From assembly GCA_964428355.1 (NCBI GenBank), contig CAYRYU010000109.1:1-23353 (forward strand): 23,353 nucleotides of DNA, given 5' to 3'. The DNA is from CAYRYU01 sp964428355. GTDB lineage: Bacteria > Muiribacteriota > Ozemobacteria > Ozemobacterales > Ozemobacteraceae. The notes beneath the pieces are model-generated. The model was not told where the DNA came from. It worked only from the letters and a program-made list of their open reading frames with translations, and did no database searches. This document shows, piece by piece, positions 8,302-15,250 of this stretch. The position numbers were made by a program, and so were the translations under genes. Numbering within the stretch: the first letter of the stretch is position 1; each line of letters starts with the position of its first letter.

Positions 8302-10800
8302 ATGATGATGGTAATAGCGGAAGAGTCCGAGACATCGCTCCCCGTGGACCCGGCGGTGGCCCCAATTCTGGACGTCGACCGCCTGCCCGCTTTTTTGGCG
8401 GTTCCCCTGGGCCAATATGAAGCCGAAAGGGAGAATCCGGTCCTGAAACTGTGGTCGATGTGTGAAACGGTGGAACTCCTGCTGCGCTTCTTTTTTTCGG
8501 CCGGGTATGCGGAATTACACCGGCGGAAGGCATGGGATCAGATCAGGGATTGCACCACCGAGGTGGATAAGAAGAGAAACCTGGCGATCAAGGGTTTTTT
8601 TGAAAAACGGATCATCCCTGATCTGCCGATGCCCCTTTTTGAAAAATGGCGAAACCTGGTGGTCGGCCTGGCGAGTTTCTTCCCGGGAGCGGGCGGCTCC
8701 CAGGAAAACCCTCTCTGGGGGAAAATGTTTGGGTTTATCCCCGGCATCAGCCGGATCATGGTCAGCGTGGCCAGGGGAAAAGCGAAGAAAGACCGAGCCC
8801 AAAGCAGGCCATTGGAGGAAAGAGATTCCCTCGAGAAACTTCGGAACCAGTTGGCGCATGGATCCATTCCGCGGGAAAATGCCAGGACCCTGCTGGAAGA
8901 ATGGCAGAAGGAATTCCGGGAGCTGCTTGCCCCCCAGACCTGGCTGTATGACATCGTCCTAGTTTGCCGGGCGGGGGGGAGGTACCTGCATCTGCGCGGG
9001 GCGTCCCCGGAATTCTCCGAGTATCATCCCTCCGGGGAATCGGAGAGAGGCAACCTGGAAGCCCTTGCCGGGAATTCCGAAGCGGTCGCCCTGGTTGTCG
9101 GTGGCCAGGTTCTCGATCTCTGGCCGATGTTCACCTTTGGGATGCCACGTGGCATGCATCCCGAAAAGACGGGGACCATACCCGTATTGCAGGTGTATTC
9201 CCGCCAGGGGCCGTGGCTCCTGGAGTACACTCCCCTCGGTTCTCCCGAAGTCGCCCACGCGATCGGGACCCCGGAAGGTTTGGATGCCTTCCGCAGGCTG
9301 TTTCGGTGGGGGGAGTATTCCGGCCTGGGAAATCTGCGTGAACCACTGGCCAACTGTATCGGCCGCCGGAACGAGATCGAAAGGCTTCTGAATCTCCTGA
9401 AGAGCAGCCGGGAAGGGGTTTTCTGGCTTTCGGGAAATGCCGGCATCGGCAAGACAACATTGATTGGCCATCTTTCCCGCCATTTCGCCGAGCATCCCCT
9501 GCCCCAAACCCTGGTCCTCCCCTATTACTTCAAGAGTCACTCCGATTCCTGTTCCACTCCTCAGTTCCTGGCATACGCTGTTCGGAGCGTGGCCGCATTC
9601 CTGAATCAGGAAGTCCTGCATCCGGGAGCATCCGAAGGCGAGTTGAAGCTGAAGCTGAAAAAACTCCTGTCGGAAATCCAGGAGGAACGGGTCATCTTTC
9701 TGGTGGACGGGGTCGATGAAATCTGCCAGAGCGATTCCTCCTTTCCCCAGGAGATTCCCCTGGAGATGAATTTTCCGGGAGTCGTCTGGTTTTGCGCCGG
9801 CCGGGAATACGAGCGGTTGAAACAGATTTTTTCCAGGAGCCCCTGTCGGCGTCTGTATGAGAAGGGGCTGCCTGCTCTTGCCAACGAGGATATCCGGGAG
9901 ATCATCCTGGAGAACATTGGGTTCATTCGCCACAAAATTCTTTCCCAGGACCGAGACAGCGACGGAAAAGTGGAAAATGCCTTCATCGAAAAGGTGGCCC
10001 ATTTGGCCGGGGGTTTGCCGCTGTTTGTCAATTGCGTCGTTCAGGATATAAAGAGCGAACGGAGGTTTTCCGTATTCGATGAAAGCGAGCGCATTCCTGC
10101 CAGTCTGGAGGATTATTATCAGGAACTGCTTGACACCACCAACGTCGGAACGGTCCACCAGATCCTGACTCCTGTCGTCTGCGCTTTGGGCTTGGCACGG
10201 GAACCCCTATCCCTCGGCGCAATTTCCGACATTCTGGTTTTCCAGGGGTTGCTGGTTGCCTCGGACCAACCCCTCGAAAGCGTTCGGGAAGTGGTGGAGG
10301 GGCCCATCGGTTTCTTCCAGGGAACGGATCATCCTGGTCTCCCGCCGGTGACGGACCCGGGGACTGGTCCCGCCGGGGAGAACGTGGGTTATTCCCTTTT
10401 CCATCCGGCGTTCGGGGAAACTCTGTGGAGGCAGGAGAGCACTCGGGGATACATGGAGCTGGCCCTGGAGGCGTTTGGTGAAATGGCCCTCAGTGAGGAT
10501 TTTCGTGTCTCGCCTGGCGGGGACTATTTTGCCCGGTGGGGGATTTTCCATCTGACCCAGGGCCAGCGTTGGTATGAGCTGGAGCAGCTTTTGTCCAATC
10601 CCCAGGTTTGCGGGCACGTCGATGACCTGGCGCTTGCGGCTTCCCTTGAGGAGATTGGGCGGGCTTTGCTCCCCCCGGGAGTGCCGGGAATTGTCGGACC
10701 CGGTCTGGGAAAACCCGTTTCCGACCCTGAAGGAATGCGGAGAATCCGGGTTCTCTTCCAGGAGATTCAACGGGGAAGAAAATCTCCTGGGATCCCGTGA
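8302..10800 (+). CDS. HEPN-like / STAND NTPase protein, core paralogue of the preceding giant
   Basis: The 832-aa protein starts 61 bp after the giant gene and is probably co-transcribed with it. It aligns by eye with the centre of that protein. The HEPN-like domain (about 18-205) shares the LPxxLAxPLxxY and KxWxMxxxxExxxRF patterns and carries R181-N-Q-L-A-H186. A common linker domain follows (about 206-350; LWPMFTFGMPR here, LWPLTLYGIPR in the giant). The NTPase has Walker A G378-T385 (GNAGIGKT), Walker B VIFLVDGVDE (D469, D472, E473), an AGR motif ending at R501 and a late FHPAF (F700 on). It lacks the HEAT repeats, both zinc ribbons and the WD40 propeller, so it has no obvious sensor. It may partner with the giant or be a minimal switch. 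Three ATGs in tandem (8302, 8305, 8308) sit behind a modest AGG site, so the exact start is uncertain by two codons. Confidence 0.9.
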   Translation: MMMVIAEESETSLPVDPAVAPILDVDRLPAFLAVPLGQYEAERENPVLKLWSMCETVELLLRFFFSAGYAELHRRKAWDQIRDCTTEVDKKRNLAIKGFFEKRIIPDLPMPLFEKWRNLVVGLASFFPGAGGSQENPLWGKMFGFIPGISRIMVSVARGKAKKDRAQSRPLEERDSLEKLRNQLAHGSIPRENARTLLEEWQKEFRELLAPQTWLYDIVLVCRAGGRYLHLRGASPEFSEYHPSGESERGNLEALAGNSEAVALVVGGQVLDLWPMFTFGMPRGMHPEKTGTIPVLQVYSRQGPWLLEYTPLGSPEVAHAIGTPEGLDAFRRLFRWGEYSGLGNLREPLANCIGRRNEIERLLNLLKSSREGVFWLSGNAGIGKTTLIGHLSRHFAEHPLPQTLVLPYYFKSHSDSCSTPQFLAYAVRSVAAFLNQEVLHPGASEGELKLKLKKLLSEIQEERVIFLVDGVDEICQSDSSFPQEIPLEMNFPGVVWFCAGREYERLKQIFSRSPCRRLYEKGLPALANEDIREIILENIGFIRHKILSQDRDSDGKVENAFIEKVAHLAGGLPLFVNCVVQDIKSERRFSVFDESERIPASLEDYYQELLDTTNVGTVHQILTPVVCALGLAREPLSLGAISDILVFQGLLVASDQPLESVREVVEGPIGFFQGTDHPGLPPVTDPGTGPAGENVGYSLFHPAFGETLWRQESTRGYMELALEAFGEMALSEDFRVSPGGDYFARWGIFHLTQGQRWYELEQLLSNPQVCGHVDDLALAASLEEIGRALLPPGVPGIVGPGLGKPVSDPEGMRRIRVLFQEIQRGRKSPGIP

Positions 10801-10903
10801 TTCCTGCATATCGAAAAACCACCGAAAGGGTGAGAGAACCGCGGGGTACCAACCCCCTCCTCATTGCCGGGTGTTTTTTCCGATGTGAAGAGGAGGAACC
10901 ACC

Positions 10904-11281
10904 ATGGCCGCGAAAGTGTTCGCCATCGAGAAGCCCGAGGAGTTCCGGAAAGCTTGCGGAACGGACCTGATCCGGTCCTTGTCTTCCCGGGGAAGAAACC
11001 GGCTGTTCATCCCGAAGTGGCTGCTGCGTACCCTCGTCAGTGGGGTCGCCACCGGAGGGATGATCGACCTCAGCGGTCCGAGCGGGAGCCCCAAGACCTC
11101 TCTAGTCGAAGACCTGTCCCTGGTACCCGAGAGCTTCTGTGCCATCCTGGCCTCGATCCCGAACCTTTCCTCGAACCCATCGTTACGACGTACCGACTTT
11201 TTTGAGGAGGGGGATTTTTTAGCCCATCTGATCCGCATTATCACTGGCATTGTGCTTCTGGCTCCCCTGGCGTATGCTTGA
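10904..11281 (+). pseudogene. Truncated P-loop (AAA/MoxR-like?) ATPase head
   Basis: The 125-aa frame begins after a strong ribosome binding site (GAGGAGG, 7 nt before ATG), so the head looks like a genuine gene start. Residues 1-75 read like the N-terminus of an AAA ATPase, with a FIPKWLLRTLVSGVATGG segment followed by IDLSGPSGSPKTSL. That is a Walker A pattern in which the glycine before the lysine is replaced by proline. No Walker B, sensor or C-terminal domain follows. The tail after about residue 85 is unrelated low-information sequence with a short hydrophobic stretch. The gene appears cut off where the transposase remnant begins. I do not recognise the exact family; the MoxR-like suggestion is a guess. 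It could also be a short expressed peptide. Confidence 0.45.
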
Positions 11282-11304
11282 TTAGCGAATTCCAGAGGGA
11301 GAAT

Positions 11305-11974
11305 ATGCCTGTGGCCGATTCCGCAAGACCACCTCGGATCGTCCCGGAGGTCCTGGGAGCGATTCCCCATTTCAAGGAGTATTGGATCGCCTCAAGATCA
11401 TTGAATCTGTCGACACCGTTATTCCCAAAGTCCGGGTTCCCTCGGTGAGCGCGTGGTCGCCCTCTTGATCAACTTTCTTCATGGAGACCACCGGATCGGC
11501 TATATTGACGAGAAACTCCAGGATGCTGACCCGGAGAAACTGTTTGGGCGCAAGGTAATCGCCCCCGCCCATTTCAATGACATTCGAATCGGCGTGACCC
11601 TGGACGCTCTTTTCTCGCACACCGGAAGGATCTACGGGAACATCGTCTCCGGAGCCCTTCGGATGTTCGGCATCAGCCCCAGGAGGCTTCACCTGGAAAC
11701 GACGACGATAGTCCAACATGGTCTTTTCCAGGTCCAGGAAGCTCTTCCCTCTCTCCGAGAGGGACCACCAATCCTTGCCCAGGGGTTCAGCAAAGATCAT
11801 CGGATCGACCTTCTTCAGGTCATGTTCGGGCTGGCCAATTCGGATGAAGGAATTCCGATCATGGGTCGCTTCGAAAATGGGAACGCCGCAGACACCCCAA
11901 AGGGAGTTAAACAGGGGCCATCCCCAGAGAATCAACCCGATCACAAATCCAACCTGGGCAACCTCGTTGGCTAA
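11305..11974 (+). pseudogene. IS1634-type (DUF4277/IS4-like) transposase remnant, frameshifted
   Basis: Three reading frames must be joined to recover a transposase N-terminal half. Frame one starts at ATG 11305 behind AGAGGGAG and reads VLGAIPHFKE. Frame two, from about 11379, reads LDRLKIIESVDTVIPK. Frame three, from about 11430, reads GERVVALLINFLHG and later PAHFNDIRIGVTLDALF, LHLETTTIVQHG, GFSKDHRIDLLQVMFGLA and DEGIPIMGRFENGNAADT. These are the conserved blocks of IS1634-family transposases (established pattern). Two frameshifts, a Glu where the catalytic first Asp (LHFDTT in intact members) is expected, and loss of the C-terminal half with the remaining catalytic residues make it dead. 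No terminal inverted repeats or target duplication were found. Confidence 0.75.
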
Positions 11975-12334
11975 CGTTCCGAGGGTTCCGTTTTCGCCCA
12001 CCTCGGCGAACAAAGGGGGAATGAGATGGCCTGATGCAAAAAAAGAACACGATCAGGCATTTGGGAGCCCTGAAAAGAGATTCCTCTTTCACTGCCCTCT
12101 CCTCCTGCTTTTCCTCAGGGTTGGATGAAAACTCAAGCAGAGACCTAGGATTAGTATCAGGACCCCGACCATGCAGGCCACCCCGAGCCTGCTTGGTCCC
12201 GGATCTCCCAGGAGTCCATTTTATATTCCTGCCAATGCAAATCCCGCTGAAACAAAGACCAGAAGGACCTTCTGGAAATCTCTTGACATCCTTGTTCATC
12301 TCCTTTCAGGCGGGGATGCTTCAGGGTCTTTCTG
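11975..12334. other. Decayed intergenic stretch
   Basis: No gene is supportable between the transposase remnant and the DUF4143 ghost. Open frames on both strands have skewed composition, no ribosome binding sites and no recognisable domains. One perfect inverted repeat lies at 12029-12058 and is listed separately. The stretch most likely holds further unrecognisable pieces of broken mobile or ATPase genes. Confidence 0.5.
12029..12058. repeat. 7-bp perfect inverted repeat around an A-rich loop
   Basis: GCCTGAT (12029-12035) is the reverse complement of ATCAGGC (12052-12058); the 16-nt spacer contains a run of seven A. It lies just past the transposase remnant. It is not a canonical terminator because the A run is inside the loop. 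It may be a vestige of an element end, or chance. Confidence 0.3.
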
Positions 12335-12473
12335 CCCCCCGATCACCTGCAGGTTCCCGAAGTGGGCCCACGCATGGAAAACCTTGTCGCTCTGCACCTG
12401 CTCGAGGTGTGCAATTCCGGGACGTATTGCTTCATGTTGAGTTACCCTCATTTTCGTCAGAAACCGGGACCGG
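12335..12473 (+). pseudogene. DUF4143 AAA ATPase C-terminal ghost fragment
   Basis: Translation of this short stretch gives VPEVGPRMENLVALHLLEVC, close to the signature that opens the C-terminal nuclease-like part of DUF4143 ATPases (typically dxGxRFENLVAxHLLK). The following residues (HFRQKPGPAGG) weakly resemble the family's YFRDKxGREVDF block. No N-terminal ATPase part and no start codon context are present, so it is a relic. It is of a different subtype from the intact AAA_14/DUF4143 gene at 15251, whose equivalent segment reads GTSFEQFVINEVRAYV. It abuts the end of the ADP-ribosylglycohydrolase gene. Confidence 0.5.
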
Positions 12474-12482
12474 CAGGAGGCC

Positions 12483-13337
12483 TTATCTCAACTGCGAATG
12501 GAGCGCGAGCAGGGCCCTGTCTGTCGCGGAAAGGTAATCGCGACCGAAGGTCCCGTTTTCGAGGTTGTCGTAAAGAATGGCTGGAAGATCGCTCCTGATT
12601 TCCCCGCAGCAGGATCCCGCGGCAAGAGCGATGGTGGCGACCGTGTCCACATCCCCGGAAAAGGCGATGCAGGCTTTCAGAAGAGATGACAGTGAATCGG
12701 AATTCCGGATGGCCGTGATCGCGGCCCTGACCGCCTGAAAAGCCAGGGGCCCGACGTTCCCGGTCCAGGGCAGACTCCATTCGCCGGGGACATTCTCTTC
12801 CAGGAACGCTCCGAGGTCTTCCTTCCTGCCGAGCGAATTCAGGAAGTAATGTGTCATCAGCGAGACGGCAATCGCCGCGTTCGTTCCAATTTCCGTATCG
12901 TGGGTGATTCGGGCCTGAATGGACGACTTTTCGATGACCTCGGCGATCGTTGGCAGCACACCAATGGGGGCCGATCTCATAGCGGCTCCGTTTTTTTCGC
13001 TGTGGGAGCGAATTCCCCGCAGGAATTGCGACCCATCCCTGATCTCCCTGATGAAACCATCGTATCCCTTGGCATATCCGGGCCTTTTGTCGCGGTGAAA
13101 AACTTCCACGAACTTTTGCGCAAGGTTTTCGGGAGTCCAGGGTTTTTCCGAGATCAGCAGTTCCGCGATCCCGAGACTCATCTGCGTGTCATCCGTATAG
13201 CATCCGGGTTTCAGGTCATGATGCCAGCTGTGCTGGATGTACCCTTTCCCGATGTCATTGTACTTTTCGACAAACCCGGGATCGGCGTATTCGAAACCCG
13301 CGCCGTAAGCATCTCCGATAGCAGCTTCGATCAACAT
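12483..13337 (-). CDS. ADP-ribosylglycohydrolase family protein
   Basis: The 284-aa protein belongs to the ARH/DraG family, whose members use two metal ions to remove ADP-ribose from proteins or to cleave related ADP-ribose esters. Visible motifs are GDAYGAGFE at 8-16, TDDTQM at 48-53 with metal ligands D49 and D50, and GDVDTVATIALA from G228 with D229, D231 and T232. All expected ligand blocks are present and the length is normal, so the enzyme is probably active. The start at 13337 has GGAGG about 6 nt upstream. It is the second gene of an operon, 27 bp after the HEPN/TIR-like gene. I infer that it reverses or processes ADP-ribose products linked to that partner. A general ARH housekeeping role cannot be excluded. 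Confidence 0.9.
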   Translation of the reverse strand: MLIEAAIGDAYGAGFEYADPGFVEKYNDIGKGYIQHSWHHDLKPGCYTDDTQMSLGIAELLISEKPWTPENLAQKFVEVFHRDKRPGYAKGYDGFIREIRDGSQFLRGIRSHSEKNGAAMRSAPIGVLPTIAEVIEKSSIQARITHDTEIGTNAAIAVSLMTHYFLNSLGRKEDLGAFLEENVPGEWSLPWTGNVGPLAFQAVRAAITAIRNSDSLSSLLKACIAFSGDVDTVATIALAAGSCCGEIRSDLPAILYDNLENGTFGRDYLSATDRALLALHSQLR

Positions 13338-13364
13338 TCCAAGCCTCCGCTTTCCTTCATTCCG

Positions 13365-14315
13365 CTACTCGGGACGGGGCTTTGAAGGAGTGGAGCGGAT
13401 GAAGTCTACCCAGCCCGCCAGGAAGTCCTGGAGGTCGCTCGACAGGCCCTTCGATTCGGAGGCGATGTCGAAGTCCCGGATGCGGTGGCGGTGATTCTCG
13501 GCCTCGAAGACGCCTTCCCTGAAGAGCTTGTTTTCCCTCAAAATAAGGAGTGGGAGCTGCATCGCCGAAGCGATCGCTCCCTCGATCTGGTTCCAGGCGG
13601 TGGGGATGAACTGGTCGGGGAAGACCTTCTCCTGATCGGATTTTTCCCTGACGAAAACGGTGTAGGCGTGAACGCGCTCGAGGCCGACGACCAGGGCGCC
13701 GCGGCAGGATTTCATGAGATCCGTGATCTGGTCGATGGGCTTGAGACTGGAGTAATTCGCCGAGGTCAGGGTGAGGAGTTCGACGCCCATTCCCCGGAGG
13801 TCCGAGCGGAGGTGCTGGAGAAACTGCTCCTGTTCGAGCCTATGGGGAGAGCCCACGCTCAGGAAAACGGGAAGAAGATCCGGAACCGGTTGCGAACCCG
13901 CTTTCCCCGGAACGTTCTCGCGCATCCAGTTGACCACCAGTGCGAGGATGTTGAGGATCTGGAGGGAATCGCCTTCGGTGACCTGGTTGAGAGGAGAGGA
14001 TTTCTGGTGCGGACCGCGGTTCCTTATCACGTTGGCTTCATTGAGCCGTTCAAGAAACTCGCCCGGAGCTTTCTCCGTTTTCCGCAGTGCCCCGATCAAG
14101 GGCCCCAGAGTCTGACCGGAATCAGCCTCGAAACCCCAGGTCCGGAGGAGCCCTTTGAGAATGCCTTCCAGGAAAGCCCCCGACTTGACGACGGCAAGAG
14201 GGAACTTCCGCTCCTCGTGCGCGGAAAGTGCTTCGTCGGCGATCCTGACGAGCTCCTCACCCAGCCAATCCGCGCTCCTGTGGATCTGTATCCCGATCCT
14301 CAACGTGCTTCCCAT
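13365..14315 (-). CDS. HEPN-like plus TIR-like fusion protein
   Basis: The 316-aa protein is cytosolic. The start at 14315 is chosen over an upstream in-frame ATG (14363) because GGGAGGGG lies just before it. The N-terminal half (about 15-135) is helical, similar in layout to HEPN/DUF4145-type domains, and contains R98-N-R-G-P-H103, the RNxxxH signature of HEPN RNases. The C-terminal half (about 146-285) is a Rossmann-like module. It opens with VFLSVGSPH, continues with EQFLQHLRSDLRGMGVE and a CRGALVVGLE strand, and then W241-N-Q-I-E245 followed by LPLLILRE. That order resembles TIR-type nucleotide-binding domains, where a Glu in this helix is catalytic for NAD hydrolysis (known for TIR NADases). 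Activity is inferred only. It precedes an ADP-ribosylglycohydrolase gene by 27 bp. An abortive-infection effector is the favoured role. Confidence 0.75.
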   Translation of the reverse strand: MGSTLRIGIQIHRSADWLGEELVRIADEALSAHEERKFPLAVVKSGAFLEGILKGLLRTWGFEADSGQTLGPLIGALRKTEKAPGEFLERLNEANVIRNRGPHQKSSPLNQVTEGDSLQILNILALVVNWMRENVPGKAGSQPVPDLLPVFLSVGSPHRLEQEQFLQHLRSDLRGMGVELLTLTSANYSSLKPIDQITDLMKSCRGALVVGLERVHAYTVFVREKSDQEKVFPDQFIPTAWNQIEGAIASAMQLPLLILRENKLFREGVFEAENHRHRIRDFDIASESKGLSSDLQDFLAGWVDFIRSTPSKPRPE

Positions 14316-14363
14316 AACCCCTCCCTGATGTCGGTTCTCTTCTGGCAGTCGAAATCCGACCAC

Positions 14364-14732
14364 TTCCGGGACAAGGATACCTCAATTCCCCCTGTTCCTC
14401 CAGATCGGGAAATGCGTTGAGTTCAGCCGAAAGAAAACGGATCTCAGAGGAGGACTATCCCTCGGGAAGCTTCTCTTTCTTTGTCCGAGTTCGCTCCGGA
14501 GAAACCGCGTGGCATGGGAGGTGGTGTGGGAAGAAGGTTTTGAGATTTTCTCCGATCGCCTCCTTGAACCGGAGGAGGAAGACCAGATCCCGGTGGCGGA
14601 GCCACAGGTCGCAACAGTCGGCAAGGACCTTGCATTCGCCGCGGCTTCCCAGGTCTGCCTGGACGTCCGGGTTTCTCGCACCTTCGTTGCCCTCGCGGGG
14701 GGGGAATGTTCCAATGGAAAGGGCGTGAAACG
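14364..14732. other. Region upstream of the HEPN/TIR-like gene, no convincing gene
   Basis: A minus-strand frame spanning about 14455-14748 has plausible amino-acid composition but lacks a ribosome binding site and any recognised domain. It also overlaps the start of the zinc-ribbon pseudogene in antisense. The promoter for the minus-strand HEPN/TIR-ARH operon should lie in this stretch, but I cannot point to clear -35/-10 boxes. Confidence 0.4.
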
Positions 14733-15059
14733 GTGGGAAGGAAAACACGACGGAAGATGCGTTTGCCCTGCTCCCTTTGTGGCCATTCCTTCGCGGAACA
14801 GGAAGCCTTCAAGGTCGAATCGGCGGAGCGGTCGTTTTCCGCACGACCCGACCCGCAGGATGCGGGAAGTGGGCGTTTGCAGCCATGGATGGCGCTTCGC
14901 AAACGACCCGACCCGCAGGATGCGGGAAGTGGGCGTTTGCAGCCATGGATGGCGCTTCGCAAACGACCCGTCTGGCACCATCGACCTGGAGCTGAACCTC
15001 AACGCAAGGTCCGATCAGGAAAACGGCGAATGCCTCGAACAAGGTCCTTGGTGGAGCAT
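14733..15059 (+). pseudogene. Broken double-CxxC zinc-ribbon gene (paralogue of 22443-23300)
   Basis: From a GTG at 14733 the translation RLPCSLCGHSFAEQEA matches RLTCSFCRHFFAEQEA of the intact protein at 22443, and the match continues through ESAERxxSA. It then runs into an exact 60-bp tandem duplication. After that the homology resumes in another frame as DPSGTIDLELN and GECLEQGPWW, against DPAGTVAMELN and PECLHERKWL. The second CxxC pair and the whole C-terminal domain are lost or scrambled. Frameshift plus internal duplication make this a pseudogene. Homology extends slightly upstream at DNA level (GAAACGG, then a G-rich site), suggesting an old gene duplication. Confidence 0.75.
14843..14970. 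repeat. Exact 60-bp tandem duplication
   Basis: Two identical 60-bp units (14843-14902 and 14903-14962) are followed by the first 8 bp of a third (14963-14970). The unit length is a multiple of three (20 codons), and each unit contains the GCAGCCATGGATGGCGC segment. The perfect identity implies a recent event. It lies inside the zinc-ribbon pseudogene. Confidence 0.95.
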
Positions 15060-15190
15060 TTGGAGTTCGCGGCGCCATCCCTCGTTACCTGAGCAGCAGT
15101 AAATGCAGGCAGGCGAGGCCGGTTGATGGCTTGTGATCGTGAGTTGAGCAGAGGATAAAAGCCGCCAACGGAAGGCAAAGAGAGTGCCCT

Positions 15191-15250
15191 GGTGAAAATT
15201 TCACCTCTAATGCAAAATTTATGGTATATTTTGCAGTAGAGGTGCATTTT
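15191..15250 (+). promoter_or_regulatory. Leader with overlapping inverted repeats over the ribosome binding site
   Basis: A 17-nt arm (15202-15218) is complementary, with one mismatch, to 15228-15244 across a 9-nt loop. The right arm includes the GAGGTG ribosome binding site (15239-15244) of the gene starting at 15251; the left arm includes its complement CACCTC. A second perfect repeat, GGTGAAA-A-TTTCACC (15191-15205), overlaps the left arm and could pair with it instead, freeing the binding site. This is either a mutually exclusive RNA switch or a pair of protein operators. No ligand or regulator can be named from sequence. Confidence 0.55.

Noticed and set aside
10801..10903. Possible terminator after the second STAND gene (GGGGTACCAACCCC)
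   Set aside because: The stem is weak and no T run follows, so it does not qualify as a Rho-independent terminator.
11372..12013. Long minus-strand frame opposite the transposase remnant, with a hydrophobic VGFVIGLILWGWPLF segment
   Set aside because: The plus strand carries clear transposase blocks here, so the hydrophobic stretch is best explained as an antisense shadow.
12034..12537. 167-residue plus-strand frame between the transposase remnant and the ARH gene
   Set aside because: Ser/Pro/Arg-rich sequence without a domain or start signal; only the short DUF4143-like stretch in another frame is meaningful.
14455..14748. Minus-strand frame of 97 residues with fairly natural composition (ADCCDLWLRHRDLVFLL segment)
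   Set aside because: It begins at a GTG without a ribosome binding site, overlaps the zinc-ribbon pseudogene in antisense, and matches no family I recognise.
14843..14970. 60-bp repeat as a possible CRISPR-like array
   Set aside because: The two units are directly contiguous with no spacers, and the sequence lies inside a pseudogene; this is a tandem duplication.
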